The notes under the pieces were generated by a model. That model was not told the origin of the DNA. It made no database searches and saw only the letters and a list, made by a program, of their open reading frames with translations. Source: Sandaracinus sp. (GTDB taxonomy: Bacteria; Myxococcota_A; Polyangia; Polyangiales; Houyiibacteriaceae). From it: a stretch of 64,000 nt of DNA. Shown here in pieces: positions 19,123 to 26,664 of this stretch (the stretch's first letter is position 1; every line of letters begins with the position of its first letter). A program made the translations under genes and the position numbers. Location: positions 88,550 through 152,549 of the forward strand of contig PABA01000182.1 in assembly GCA_002699025.1 (NCBI GenBank), given 5' to 3'.

Positions 19123-20310
19123 CTACTCGATCGACACGAAGGAAGACGTCCCGGGCCGGCTGCAGCTCCCGCCCGAGGCGCTGATGGAGTCGAGCACGCA
19201 GTTTACGTCGACCCGGCGGTCGAAGAGCTCGAAGATCGCGGCCTCCACGTCGTTCTCCGCGTACTCGCACATGAAGCCCGCCCCGGTGATCACGGCGCTG
19301 CTGCCGCCGCTCACGTCGATGCAGGCGGAGACGGTCGCGGTCACCGTGTCGTACGCCGACGCGCAGAGGCAGCCGAGCGTGTGCGTCCGCGGGTCGGGCT
19401 CCGGCTCCGGCTCGGGCGGCGCCGCGCACTGGTCGTGGATCCCCGTCCAGCGCGACCAGGAGTAGTCGTAGCGGCTCGCGCGGACGGTCTCGCTCGCCCG
19501 CGCCACGAGCCGGCGCCGGCAGTCCTCGTCCCGCGCGCTGGCCTGGATGTTCGCCGAGCTCGTCCGCAGCGCCTCGACGGTGCGCCGCACGGCGTCGACG
19601 CTCCCGAGCGTCAGGGTGCAACGCCCGTAGGTCGTGTCCCGGCTCTCGCTGGTCGTCACGCAGCGCATGGAGCGCGAGCTCCCGCCGGCGGAGTAGGTGG
19701 CGCCGACCTCGCTCCACTCGCCGCGCGGGTGCGACCAGCGGAAGACGAGGTTCGTGCAGCTCGCGTCCGGCGAGGGGATCGGCGTGAAGTCCACCTCCAG
19801 CGGGCGCGCCCGGTCCGCGTAGTCCCGCGTGCGGATCTCCGACTCGGGCGCCGAGCAGTTCCGCACCCAGTCGTCGTTGTTGCGGTTCTCGGAGGTGCAG
19901 CCCTCGGCGTTCTTCTCGAGGTCCATGCTGTACATGCCGTAGCTCCGGCCGCCCACGGTCGTCCGCCCCGACACGCGCGCCCGCCAGCCAGCGCAGCGGC
20001 CGGCCTCCCAGTACTCGCGGTGGAGCACGTGGCGCCCGGCGGACCAGCCGTAGAGCGGGTCCTCCCACCAGCCCTCCGCGATGGGCGTCTCGCTCGTCGT
20101 CACCGGCGGCGCGATCGCCTCCCAGCGGCGCGCCGTGAAGTCCCAGGCGCGCACGCTGACCGTGGCCCCCGCGTAGGGGTGATAGCCCGAGAAGGGGATC
20201 GGCTGATCCCGATCGCGCACCTCGTAGCCGTTCGCCGGCGTGGCGATGCAGCCGGTCGTCGCGCAGAGCGCCGCCGCCAGGGCGACGCGAAGAGCAGCTC
20301 CGTCCTTCAT
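19123..20310 (-). CDS. Cys-rich secreted lipoprotein, function unknown
   Basis: 395 residues. ATG 20310 has a GGAG nearby and is followed by a lipoprotein signal ending ATTGC. The mature protein is rich in Cys (about 14), Trp, Tyr and Ser/Thr, suggesting an extracytoplasmic, disulfide-stabilised beta-rich domain. A short EPEPEPD linker precedes a C-terminal Cys-containing segment ending PGTSSFVSIE. No known family is apparent. It is flanked by the PLP enzyme downstream and the hydrolase upstream, all on the minus strand, but gaps of 180 bp suggest separate transcription. Confidence 0.7.
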   Translation of the reverse strand: MKDGAALRVALAAALCATTGCIATPANGYEVRDRDQPIPFSGYHPYAGATVSVRAWDFTARRWEAIAPPVTTSETPIAEGWWEDPLYGWSAGRHVLHREYWEAGRCAGWRARVSGRTTVGGRSYGMYSMDLEKNAEGCTSENRNNDDWVRNCSAPESEIRTRDYADRARPLEVDFTPIPSPDASCTNLVFRWSHPRGEWSEVGATYSAGGSSRSMRCVTTSESRDTTYGRCTLTLGSVDAVRRTVEALRTSSANIQASARDEDCRRRLVARASETVRASRYDYSWSRWTGIHDQCAAPPEPEPEPDPRTHTLGCLCASAYDTVTATVSACIDVSGGSSAVITGAGFMCEYAENDVEAAIFELFDRRVDVNCVLDSISASGGSCSRPGTSSFVSIE

Positions 20311-20490
20311 CCGTCTCTCCTCCGGGCGCAGCGCGCCCCTCCTCGCCGCGGCCTCTCCCGGGCCCGGCGGCGCCACCCACATCCCGGGCGGCGATGGAGG
20401 AGAGTCGCGAGCCGCGCTCTGTGAAGGCCGCGTCGCGCCATCCCGTGAGGAGCCTCGCGCCACCGTGAAGGCGGCTCGCCGGCGGCACGC

Positions 20491-21411
20491 CTAGGTCTGC
20501 GCCGTGAAGGCGGCGATGCGCAGGCCGATCTCCCGGCCGTGGTCCTCCTGGAGGAAGTGGCTGGCGTCCTCGAGCACGAGCGTCAGGTCTTCCCGCACGC
20601 CGACGAGCCGCTCGCGGAACTTCTCCATCACCCGCGGCGGGAAGACCGGATCGCGCGCCCCCCAGACGAGCAGCACGGGCTGCTTCAGCTTCCGTAGGCC
20701 CTCGTCCGTGCGCTTCATGCGCGCGTAGGCGGCGTCGCCCCCATCGAGCGGGATGTGCCGCGGGAAGGCGAGCACGGCCTTGCGGCTGGCGGCGTCCGGG
20801 AAGGGGGCGCGGTAGGCGCCCATGGCCTCCCGGTAGAAGCGCAGCTTGCGGCGCACGCCGCCGGGCAACGCGACCTCGACGAAGGCGTTCAGGCGGAGCA
20901 CGAGCGCCTCGCCGAGCGCGGGCGTCCGGAAGGTCTTCAGCGGCTGGGGCACGCGGTTGTGCGCGCGCGGCGCGAAGGCCCAGGTGTTCATGATCACGAG
21001 CCGGGCGAGCCGCTCGGGGTGGTCGACGGCCCAGGAGAGCCCGATGGGCCCGCCCCAGTCGTGGACGGCGAGGGTCACGCGCTCGAGGCGGAGGTGATCG
21101 AGCAGGGCCGCGAGCGCCGCGAGGTGGTTCTCGAGCGTGTAGTCCGCCATGCGCCGCAGCCGATCGCTCCGGCCGAAGCCCAGCAGGTCCGGGGCGATGA
21201 CCCGATGGCGCCGGGCCAGCGGCGGGATGACCTCGCGCCAGAGGAAGGACCAGGTCGGGTTCCCGTGGAGGAGCACGACCGGCTCGGCGTCGCGCGGGCC
21301 GACGTCGACGTAGCTCAGCTCCACCGGCTGCCCCGCGACGCGCATGGGGAGGAAGCGGGGCGGATGCGGGAAGAGCGGGCTCGCGAAGGTCCGGGCGGGG
21401 CTGGCGCTCAT
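20491..21411 (-). CDS. alpha/beta hydrolase, haloalkane-dehalogenase-like
   Basis: 306 residues. HGNPTWSFLWR (residues 49-59) and PDLLGFGRSD are the classic dehalogenase signatures. The nucleophile elbow is HDWGG, giving Asp118 as nucleophile with Trp119, and Asn51 or Trp as halide-stabilising residues. GARDPVF (D254) and ASHFLQED (H285) complete the triad; an acid after strand 7 is the type I/III arrangement. It would hydrolyse carbon-halogen bonds of haloalkanes, but the same motifs occur in some other hydrolases, so substrate is not certain. No halide-specific neighbours are present. Confidence 0.85.
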   Translation of the reverse strand: MSASPARTFASPLFPHPPRFLPMRVAGQPVELSYVDVGPRDAEPVVLLHGNPTWSFLWREVIPPLARRHRVIAPDLLGFGRSDRLRRMADYTLENHLAALAALLDHLRLERVTLAVHDWGGPIGLSWAVDHPERLARLVIMNTWAFAPRAHNRVPQPLKTFRTPALGEALVLRLNAFVEVALPGGVRRKLRFYREAMGAYRAPFPDAASRKAVLAFPRHIPLDGGDAAYARMKRTDEGLRKLKQPVLLVWGARDPVFPPRVMEKFRERLVGVREDLTLVLEDASHFLQEDHGREIGLRIAAFTAQT

Positions 21412-21478
21412 GGGCCGAGAGCATAGAGCCGGAGGTCGCGCGCCCGAAGCGCCGGGACGCGCTCGTGCGGGCGCCCGC

Positions 21479-22678
21479 TCATCGATCCTCCGGCACGGGC
21501 ACGTCAGCCGACGGCACCGTGAACCAGAAGGTCGACCCCTCGCCGGCGACGGACTCCACGCCGATCTCGCCGCCCCACCCTTCGACGATCCGCCGGCAGA
21601 TGCTCAGGCCGATGCCCGAGCCCGGGATCTCGTCGTGCGTGTGCAGCCGACGAAAGACGTCCCAGATCACCTCCTGCTGCTCCGCCGTCATGCCCATGCC
21701 CTCGTCGCGCACGGCGACGCGCACCCAGGCCCCCTCGCGCTCGGCCTCCACCGTCACCCGCGGCCGGTCCGGCGAGTACTTCAGCGCGTTCGAGATCAGG
21801 TTCGTCAAGAGCCGCGTGACCCGTGGGGCGTGCGCGCGCACGGCCGGGAGCGGGGCCGGCCGGACGACCTCCGCGTCCCGCTCGCGCAGCGAGGCCACGA
21901 GCGCGTCCAGAGCCGCCTCGAGGCACGCCTCCGCCTCCACCTCGTCCGCGGGCCCGAGGCTCTCGCCGGCGCGGCTGAGCTCGAGCAGATCCTCGATCAT
22001 CCGCCGCATGCGCTGCGCCCCCTCGAGCGCGTGGCCGACGTAGCGCTGTCCCCGCTCGTCGAGCGCCTCCCCGAAGCGCTTGTCGAGGAGGCCCACGTAG
22101 CTCGAGACCATGCGCAGGGGCTCCTGGAGGTCGTGGGAGGCGACGTAGGCGAACTGCTGCAGGTCGCGGTTGGAGCGCGCGAGCGCCTCGGTCCGCTCCC
22201 GGACGCGCAGCTCGAGCTCTTCGTTGCTCTCGCGGAGGCGCGCCTCGGCGGCCTCGCGCCGCTCGACCTCGGCCGAGAGATCCGCGTTGGCCGCGGCGAG
22301 CTGGGCCGGGCTGGGGAGCCGAAGCGCGGCCGGGAGCAGGCGCCAGAGCACGATGGCCGTGGACGCGGAGACCAGCGCCGTGACGAGCTTCAGGACCCCC
22401 TCGAGCCGGTACATGGGCGTCCAGACCGTGACGATGTCGAAGAGGTGCGTCGTGCCGCAGGCCAGGATGAACGCGCTGAAGAGCAGGAAGACCCGGCGGA
22501 AGGCGAGGTCCTCCCGGCGCCGGACGAAGACGAGCAGCGCCAGGGGGATCGTGAAGTAGGCGAGCCCGATGCCGAGGTCGGATCCGACGTTCAGCCAGAG
22601 GATCTCCGGGCGCCAGAAGTAGCAATGCCCATGAGGCATGAAGTCGGACGCGAAGAGGTTCGACAGGAACTCGATCAT
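21479..22678 (-). CDS. sensor histidine kinase with ethylene-receptor-like (ETR1) N-terminal domain
   Basis: 399 residues. Residues 1-115 hold three transmembrane helices with HCYFWRPEILWLNVGSD, LAYFTIP, FVRRREDL and FILACGTTHLF. Asp34, Cys74 and His78 have the same spacing as Asp25, Cys65 and His69 of plant ETR1, where Cys and His bind the copper ion that holds ethylene; the LAYFxIP motif is shared too. A coiled linker (125-175) leads to the HisKA domain (SHDLQEPLRM, H182) and HATPase domain (NLISNALKYS, DEGMGM, GSGIGLSI). There is no GAF domain, unlike plant receptors. Divergent from the response regulator 34 bp away. Confidence 0.93.
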   Translation of the reverse strand: MIEFLSNLFASDFMPHGHCYFWRPEILWLNVGSDLGIGLAYFTIPLALLVFVRRREDLAFRRVFLLFSAFILACGTTHLFDIVTVWTPMYRLEGVLKLVTALVSASTAIVLWRLLPAALRLPSPAQLAAANADLSAEVERREAAEARLRESNEELELRVRERTEALARSNRDLQQFAYVASHDLQEPLRMVSSYVGLLDKRFGEALDERGQRYVGHALEGAQRMRRMIEDLLELSRAGESLGPADEVEAEACLEAALDALVASLRERDAEVVRPAPLPAVRAHAPRVTRLLTNLISNALKYSPDRPRVTVEAEREGAWVRVAVRDEGMGMTAEQQEVIWDVFRRLHTHDEIPGSGIGLSICRRIVEGWGGEIGVESVAGEGSTFWFTVPSADVPVPEDR

Positions 22679-22711
22679 CGGATAACCTTACGTAACGGAA
22701 GGGGGAGCCGC

Positions 22712-23116
22712 ATCCAGGTTCTCTTCGCCGAGGACAACCAGGCCGACGCCGAGCTCCTGATCGAGGCGTTCGCCGAGATCGGCGCCGAGGTCGAGTGCGT
22801 CGTGGTCGCGTCACCGCACGCCTTCTTCGAGCAATTGCATCGACAGAATTGGGACATGCTCTTGGTCGACCTGCGTCTCGGACCCTACGACGGCCACGAG
22901 CTCCTGGAGCGACTGCGCGGCGAGCGGAAGCTCGGCCCCGAGACCCTCGTGGCCGTCCTCAGCTCCTCCGCCGCCCCCGCCGACATCGAGCGATCCCGCA
23001 GGTACGGTATCCATGGCTATCTTCGGAAACCTTTCACCATCGAGCGCTGGGTGGAGCTCGCCTCCGACCTGGTTCTGGCTGGCACATCACCCCAGAGTGG
23101 GGGTACCAAAAACTAG
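22712..23116 (+). CDS. single-domain response regulator (CheY/Rcp1-like), possible ATC start
   Basis: About 134 residues, a lone receiver domain: AEDN acid pocket near residue 8, phospho-acceptor D53 in LLVDLRLG, a Ser/Thr position in VLSSS and K106 in YLRKPF. It resembles Rcp1-type partners of phytochrome-like kinases. No ATG, GTG or TTG lies where the domain begins. The best fit is ATC 22712, 6 bp after a strong AAGGGGG ribosome site. An ATG at 22631 is in frame but would overlap the divergent kinase gene by 48 bp. Likely partner of the ethylene-receptor-like kinase next door. Confidence 0.85.
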   Translation: MQVLFAEDNQADAELLIEAFAEIGAEVECVVVASPHAFFEQLHRQNWDMLLVDLRLGPYDGHELLERLRGERKLGPETLVAVLSSSAAPADIERSRRYGIHGYLRKPFTIERWVELASDLVLAGTSPQSGGTKN

Positions 23117-23132
23117 CCCTTCGGGCAGCCCG

Positions 23133-24698
23133 GTGGCGCTGGATCCGCTCCGCGGCCGAAGCCCTTCTCAAACCTCGATCTCCCGCGACGGACACCGGAT
23201 TCTCCTCGTGGAAGACAATCGGGGAGACGCCGATCTCGTCGAGGAGTTCATCGAGGAGTCGCCGCTCCAGGCCGAGCTCGTCGTCACGCCTCGGCTCGGG
23301 GAGGCGCTGGAGCTCCTCTCCCAGATGGAGTTCGACTGCGTCCTCCTCGACCTCGGGCTGCCGGACGCGCGCGGCCAGTCCGCGGTGAAGCGCTTCCGGT
23401 CCCGGGCGCCGCGCGTCCCCCTGGTCGTGCTCACGGGGTTGGAGGACGCCGGGACGGCCCAGGCCTGCGTGCAGCTCGGCGCGCAGGAATACCTCGAGAA
23501 GGCGCGGCTCGACCCGCGCTCACTGACGCAGGCGGTGAGCCTGGCCATGCTGCGGGTGAGCGAAGCCCGAGCGCGGCGCGAGCTCCTCCAGGCCGACCGG
23601 CTGCGCTCCGTGGGCCTGCTCGCGGCCGGCGTCGCCCACGAGATCAACAACCCCCTCACCTACCTCGAGGTGAACCTGGAGCACCTGCAGGCAGAGCTCG
23701 AGGAGAGCCTTCCCGCGGACGCGCGCTCGCCGCGCGAGGTCGTCGCCGAGTGTCGGGATGGCGTGGGACGCATCGGACGCATCGTCGGCCGCCTCAACGG
23801 CTTCGCGCGGACCGACGAGGGGACGCCGCCGAGCCTGCTGCACGTCGACACCATCGTGCAGGACGCGCGCCGCCTCACGCGGCACCAGTGGCAGCCCTAC
23901 TGCCGCTACGAGGAGCAGCTCGGGATGACGCCGCCGGTCCTGGGCTGGCCCGGGGAGCTCACGCAGGTCCTCGTCAACCTGCTGCTGAACGCGGCGCATG
24001 CGATCGGGAAGCAGGGCCGCGGGCGCATCCGGGTGTCCACGCGCCGGGTCGGCGAGCACGTGGAGATCGCCGTGGAGGACGACGGCCCCGGCATGCTCCC
24101 CTACGAGCTCCGGCGCGCCTTCGACCCGTTCTTCACGACGAAGCGGCGCGAGGAGGGGACGGGCCTCGGCCTCGCCCTCTGCCGGGAGATCGCCCGACGC
24201 CACCAGGGCACGCTCGAGGCGGAGAGCGCACCGGGCGCCGGCGCCACCTTCGTGCTGCGCATCCCGATCGGGGAGCCGCGGGCCGTGAGCCACGAGCGGC
24301 TCAAGCCCGTGAAGCGGGACGCACGGCGCCGAATCCTCTTCGTGGACGACGAGGCGATCCTGCGGCGCTCCGTGGAGCGGCTCCTGGCGCGCCACCACGA
24401 TCTGGTCATGGCGGCGGACGCCGAGAGCGCCATCGAGCGGCTCGAGGGCGGGGCGCCCTTCGACCTGGTGCTCTGCGACCTCACCATGCCCGGCATCGGC
24501 GGTCGGGGGCTGTGGCGCTGGATCGGTGAGCAGCGTCCCGAGCTGGTCTCGCGCTTCGTGCTCATGAGCGGCGGCATGCCCGACGAGCTCCCGGCGGGGC
24601 TCCCGGCGGCGCCGCGGCTGAGCAAGCCCTTCCGCCGCGAGGAGCTCGAGCAGGTCATCGCCGCGGTCGGCGCCAGCCGCGACAACGAGACCGACTGA
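23133..24698 (+). CDS. hybrid two-component protein, REC-histidine kinase-REC
   Basis: 521 residues from GTG 23133, 16 bp after the response-regulator stop, so the two are probably one transcript. First receiver: VEDN at 26-29, D73 in LLDLGLPD. Kinase core: VAHEINNPLTY with H169, N-box LLLNAAHA, EDDGPGM and GTGLGLAL. Second receiver: VDDE at 404-407, D449 in LCDLTMPG, K498 in SKPF. There is no membrane segment or sensor domain, so input probably comes through phosphorylation of the first receiver, forming a relay with the neighbouring kinase and regulator. No output domain is present. Confidence 0.93.
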   Translation: MALDPLRGRSPSQTSISRDGHRILLVEDNRGDADLVEEFIEESPLQAELVVTPRLGEALELLSQMEFDCVLLDLGLPDARGQSAVKRFRSRAPRVPLVVLTGLEDAGTAQACVQLGAQEYLEKARLDPRSLTQAVSLAMLRVSEARARRELLQADRLRSVGLLAAGVAHEINNPLTYLEVNLEHLQAELEESLPADARSPREVVAECRDGVGRIGRIVGRLNGFARTDEGTPPSLLHVDTIVQDARRLTRHQWQPYCRYEEQLGMTPPVLGWPGELTQVLVNLLLNAAHAIGKQGRGRIRVSTRRVGEHVEIAVEDDGPGMLPYELRRAFDPFFTTKRREEGTGLGLALCREIARRHQGTLEAESAPGAGATFVLRIPIGEPRAVSHERLKPVKRDARRRILFVDDEAILRRSVERLLARHHDLVMAADAESAIERLEGGAPFDLVLCDLTMPGIGGRGLWRWIGEQRPELVSRFVLMSGGMPDELPAGLPAAPRLSKPFRREELEQVIAAVGASRDNETD

Positions 24699-24731
24699 AC
24701 GCGGGTCTGGGCTGGCGCCGCAGATCGAGGC

Positions 24732-24751
24732 CGCGGTCGGTGAGGACCGCG
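24732..24751. terminator. weak hairpin between convergent genes
   Basis: CGCGGTC (24732-24738) pairs with GACCGCG (24745-24751) around a 6-nt loop, in the 119-bp gap after the hybrid kinase. No T run follows. Just downstream, a GACGGACCGTGCGAC word is repeated (about 24768-24800). Confidence 0.3.
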
Positions 24752-24817
24752 CGACGACGGACGCACGACGACGGACCGTGCGACGACGGACCGTGCGACG
24801 GGCGCGCGTGCTCCGGC

Positions 24818-25687
24818 TCAGCGGCCGAGCAGCTCGAGGAAGCGCTCGCCGAAGATGCCGTCCTTCTTCTTCGCCGGCACGGGCAGGCGCGCGATCCAGC
24901 CCTTGATGGCCTCGTAGTCGTAGCTCTCGTCGGGCCCCTCGAAGCCGTAGGGCGCGTCCGTGCCGTAGAGGCAGCGCTCGGGGCCCATGGCGGCCACCGC
25001 CTCGCGCGCGAGCCGCTCGTCGATGTAGGGGCTCGAGAGGTCGACGTGCAGGTTCGGGTAGGCGCTCCGGTAGCGCCAGAGATCCCGGTAGAAGGGGAAG
25101 CCGGCATGCGCCGCGATGATCGTCAGCTTCGGGTAGCGCGCCGCCATGCTGCGGAAGTCGCCGCGCGCGCCGAAGCCGAGGTGGATCAACGCCGGGAGGC
25201 CGAGCTCCTCGCAGCGGCGGAGGATCGGGTCGAGGAGCTCGGTGCGGTAGTCGTGCCAGTGCGGGTGGAGCTTCACGCCGACGAAGCCCGGCTCCTGGCG
25301 CCAGCGCTCGAGCGTCCCGAGCACGTCCGGATCCGCCTTCGGGTTGAGGAAGATCCAGCCCCAGAAGCGATCCGGGCGCGCGCGGAGCACCTCGGCGACG
25401 GCGCCGTTGTCCGGCAGGGGGTAGATGACCGTGGTCTGACCGCCGTAGTGGAGATTCCCGTTCCGATCGAGCGTCGCGCGGTGGATGGCCTCGGCGAGGG
25501 GGCGGGTGGCCGCGCGCTTCATCAGCGTGCGCACGGTCTTCAAGAGCAGCTCGGGCGTCGAGGGGAGCAGGTCGTTCATCGCCGGGATGAGCACGACCCG
25601 GTCGACGCCGGCCGCGTCGATCTTCCGCACGACCCCGTCGAGGTCGAGCATGCGCGGCTCGAAGTGCGCGTGGCAGTCGACGATCAC
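24818..25687 (-). CDS. amidohydrolase family 2 (ACMSD-like TIM barrel) protein
   Basis: 289 residues starting at GTG 25687, which overlaps the stop of the upstream gene in GTGA. The metal-binding pattern of the family is in place: DCHAHFE at 4-10, VKLHPHWHD, IIAAHAGF and a final GTDAPYG Asp. Members hydrolyse C-N bonds or decarboxylate, often on aromatic acids. It is the last gene of a four-gene minus-strand operon with an SDR, a GMC oxidoreductase and a lipoprotein, suggesting a late step in breakdown or modification of a small molecule. Substrate unknown. Confidence 0.88.
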   Translation of the reverse strand: MIVDCHAHFEPRMLDLDGVVRKIDAAGVDRVVLIPAMNDLLPSTPELLLKTVRTLMKRAATRPLAEAIHRATLDRNGNLHYGGQTTVIYPLPDNGAVAEVLRARPDRFWGWIFLNPKADPDVLGTLERWRQEPGFVGVKLHPHWHDYRTELLDPILRRCEELGLPALIHLGFGARGDFRSMAARYPKLTIIAAHAGFPFYRDLWRYRSAYPNLHVDLSSPYIDERLAREAVAAMGPERCLYGTDAPYGFEGPDESYDYEAIKGWIARLPVPAKKKDGIFGERFLELLGR

Positions 25688-26664
25688 GGGAGGGCCTCCC
25701 CGAGGCGCGCCATGGCCTCCTTCAGGTCGACCTTCGGCGCCCAACCGAGCACCTCCCGCGACGCCCGGAGCGAGTAGGTGGCGCGGCGCGAGACGTAGCG
25801 CACGGAGCCGACGGTGAGCGGCGGCGCCTGCCCCGTGAGCCGGCTCGCCGCCTCGGCCGTCCGGGCGGCGGCGAGGGCGACCCGGAGCGGGACCTTGGCG
25901 CGCGGGAGCGGCACCCGGCCGGCGCGCGCGAGGCGCGCGAAGTAGTCGCGGTAGCGGGTGGTGTCGGCGCCGTCGTGGAAGGCGAAGACGCCCCCCGGGG
26001 CGGCCGGGTGGTCGAGGCAGAGGACGAGCCCGTCGACGAGGTTGTCGATCCAGCAGTGCGCGATGAGCCCCTCGCCCCCGTCGATGAGCACGGGCTGGCC
26101 CTTCCGCATCATCTCGAGCGGGCGGCGGACCCAGGGCTCGCTGCCCGGCCCGAAGACGTCCCCCGGGCGGGCGACGACCACCTCGAGCTCGCCCCGCGCG
26201 GCGACGTCGCGCACGTGCCGCTCGGACGCGGCCTTGGTGTCGAAGTAGGCGACGCCCGTGTCCGTGACGAGCGGGCTGTGCTCGTCGGCGCCGGGCCCCG
26301 GGTCGAGGCCGAGGGCGGCGATGGAGCTGACCTGGACGAAGCGCTCGACGCCGTGGCGGAGCGCCGCCTCGAGGACGTTCCGCGTGCCCTCGACGTTGAC
26401 GCGCCGGGTCGTGGCGGGCGGCACGCGCTCGTCGACGACGGCGGCGGCGTGCACGACCTTCGCGGGGGCGTAGCGGGCGAAGACGTCGTCGACCTCGGCC
26501 GGGTCGGTGACGTCCATGCGCACGGTGGGGTGGTAGCCGGCCCGCAGGTCGACGCCGACCGCGCGCCGGCCGAGCTCGAGGAGGCGGCCGACGAGGGCCT
26601 CGCCGACGAAGCCGGCCGCGCCCGTGACCAGCACGTCGACGCGGTGCCCGTCGAGCGGCGTCAA
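25684..26664 (-). CDS. NAD(P)-dependent epimerase/3beta-hydroxysteroid-dehydrogenase-like SDR
   Basis: 326 residues, extended short-chain dehydrogenase. Rossmann motif VTGAAGFVG at the N-terminus, NVEGTRNVLEAA, VSSIAAL, and the catalytic YFDTK (YxxxK). The C-terminal half (RPGDVFGPG, WIDNLVDGL) fits the 3beta-HSD/sterol dehydrogenase branch. TTG 26664 overlaps the stop of the GMC gene (TTGA); a GTG at 26634 is the other possible start. The pairing with a GMC oxidoreductase suggests successive oxidation steps on an alcohol or sterol-like substrate; that is inference. Confidence 0.88.
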   Translation of the reverse strand: MTPLDGHRVDVLVTGAAGFVGEALVGRLLELGRRAVGVDLRAGYHPTVRMDVTDPAEVDDVFARYAPAKVVHAAAVVDERVPPATTRRVNVEGTRNVLEAALRHGVERFVQVSSIAALGLDPGPGADEHSPLVTDTGVAYFDTKAASERHVRDVAARGELEVVVARPGDVFGPGSEPWVRRPLEMMRKGQPVLIDGGEGLIAHCWIDNLVDGLVLCLDHPAAPGGVFAFHDGADTTRYRDYFARLARAGRVPLPRAKVPLRVALAAARTAEAASRLTGQAPPLTVGSVRYVSRRATYSLRASREVLGWAPKVDLKEAMARLGEALP

